From Sipunculus nudus (Eukaryota > Annelida > Sipuncula > Golfingiida > Sipunculidae), in NCBI GenBank assembly GCA_026874595.1, contig CM049318.1, forward strand, positions 14,714,241 through 14,778,240: DNA of 64,000 bases. Direction: 5' to 3'. The position numbers and the translations under genes were made by a program. A model generated the notes under the pieces. That model saw only the letters and a list, made by a program, of their open reading frames with translations, was not told where the DNA came from and did not search any database. Positions 63,015-64,000 of this stretch are shown in pieces (the first letter of the stretch is position 1; each line of letters begins with the position of its first letter).

Positions 63015-63714
63015 AAAGTGAATTAACATGCTCTTGCAGCACTGTAATATATTCCCATGTCTAAAAACGTTGAAACAGGCAACGTAAAGAAGCTCTATCT
63101 GTCTGAAATTGAAAACCATAATTGTCACCATAGGATACATTACACTTCCTGCATTGGCTCTAGAACTTATTCCTCTTATCTACTACCTTCTATAGCACTC
63201 TTTGTGTCTGTTTGCTCTATCTAAGTTGGGTGTCCAGGGTCATACAAATTTTTCCTTTTCTGGAACAAAAAAACCCTCCGCGCTCATTGGTCAGGAACAA
63301 AGTTGACCCTATGACACGTTTCAAAAAAGCATTGCTGTTTGTTAGTGTTGTTAGTATTGATTAAGTGGAATGAGCTTTGAACGAATTTATTGTGACCACC
63401 TTTCAAAACTATTAATGACAAACTTAATAACAAACTGTTACCATTAAGGCCCCCACATCTGTACCTTATAACCTGTACCGAGATGACACTTGACACCGAC
63501 CGCCACGTGCCACATGCAGTACCTAGCTCTAGATATAACAAATTCCACAATGCAAAATGATTCTTGTCATTAATCAGGAAATTGAAAGCCTAGACCATTG
63601 ACATTTTAGAGATATTTTCAAATTTTATACATCTTTCTAGATGCCAACTACCAATAACTTACATAAAGTATTTTAAAATTAATAGCCCCTAAAGTTCGGG
63701 ACTTTTTCCGAATC

Positions 63715-63718
<4 letters not shown>
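63015..63718. other. Non-coding sequence after the membrane exon
   Basis: No exon, RNA gene or repeat was recognised between the TAG stop and the TA microsatellite. No clear AATAAA signal was seen close after the stop, which leaves open whether exon 6 is really terminal. Confidence 0.5.

Positions 63719-63773
<55 letters not shown>
63719..63773 (+). repeat. (TA)n microsatellite
   Basis: About 27 TA units, bordered on the left by CCCCTAAAGTTCGGGAC and TTTTTCCGAATCACCC, which resembles the terminal sequence of a Tc1/mariner-type element inserted at TA. Confidence 0.9.
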
Positions 63774-63775
<2 letters not shown>

Positions 63776-63989
63776 TACAGGTAAAACGCTGTCTGTACAA
63801 GCAAGGTATTCGATATATTACAACAAACATCAAGGAGAGCGGGAATTAAAATGACTCTTTTTTCAAATTCTTTCAGTTATTAGAACCAAACCAGTTCGAA
63901 CTTGGTTCATTAATACACGTCTATTTTAATAATACAAATCCGAGCTGTACAGATTACTTTATCAATAATGAAAACTCTTTGTCTGCCAG

Positions 63990-64000
63990 GGAATCCAGAT
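63990..64000 (+). CDS. Possible further exon at the right edge
   Basis: CTCTTTGTCTGCCAG is a strong acceptor, leaving 11 bases of putative exon before the window ends. If exon 6 is spliced through its internal GC donor, a signalling domain such as SEFIR could follow outside the window. Confidence 0.2.

Overview
The window is from an animal genome, probably a lophotrochozoan and most likely a mollusc, though the species cannot be named from sequence alone. The reasons are split coding exons with GT/AG borders, a cytokine-receptor-like gene, a decayed L2/CR1-type LINE, tRNA-derived SINE sequence, and long TA, TG and pyrimidine microsatellites. There are no operons, ribosome binding sites or bacterial genes.

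Region 1 (1 to about 49,640, 77% of the window) is one uninterrupted head-to-tail satellite array with a 34-bp monomer, about 1,450 copies, running off the left edge. It has no usable reading frame. It has a clear higher-order structure. A 36-bp variant monomer occurs about 67 times at spacings that equal whole numbers of monomers (104, 308, 410, 512, 580, 784, 852, 886 and 988 bp). Above that are large duplications with lengths or offsets of 2,040, 2,120, 3,686, 5,754, about 7,455 and 9,437 bp. The right edge decays over about 300 bp.

Region 2 (49,640 to about 55,300) is gene-poor flank. It holds a minus-strand fragment of a LINE reverse transcriptase, a 20-bp minisatellite, a 30-bp minisatellite that looks like a distant relative of the big satellite, two adjacent tRNA-derived SINE heads, a 360-bp pyrimidine microsatellite and several homopolymer G or C tracts.

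Region 3 (about 55,300 to 64,000) carries one plausible protein gene on the + strand, a small single-pass receptor. It has a signal peptide, an N-terminal fibronectin III-like region resembling the first ectodomain of IL-17 receptors (IL17RD-like), a Thr-rich stalk, a transmembrane helix and a short basic tail. The first four coding exons join with matching phases. The last two also join, but the link across a 3.4-kb intron holding a dead LINE is uncertain. A possible next exon starts at the right edge.

The most distinctive content is the satellite. Its hierarchy can be read base by base, the monomer is nearly CpG-free, and it carries a dyad that is also present, with different sequence, in the 36-bp variant. 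No new enzymatic or defence system was found.
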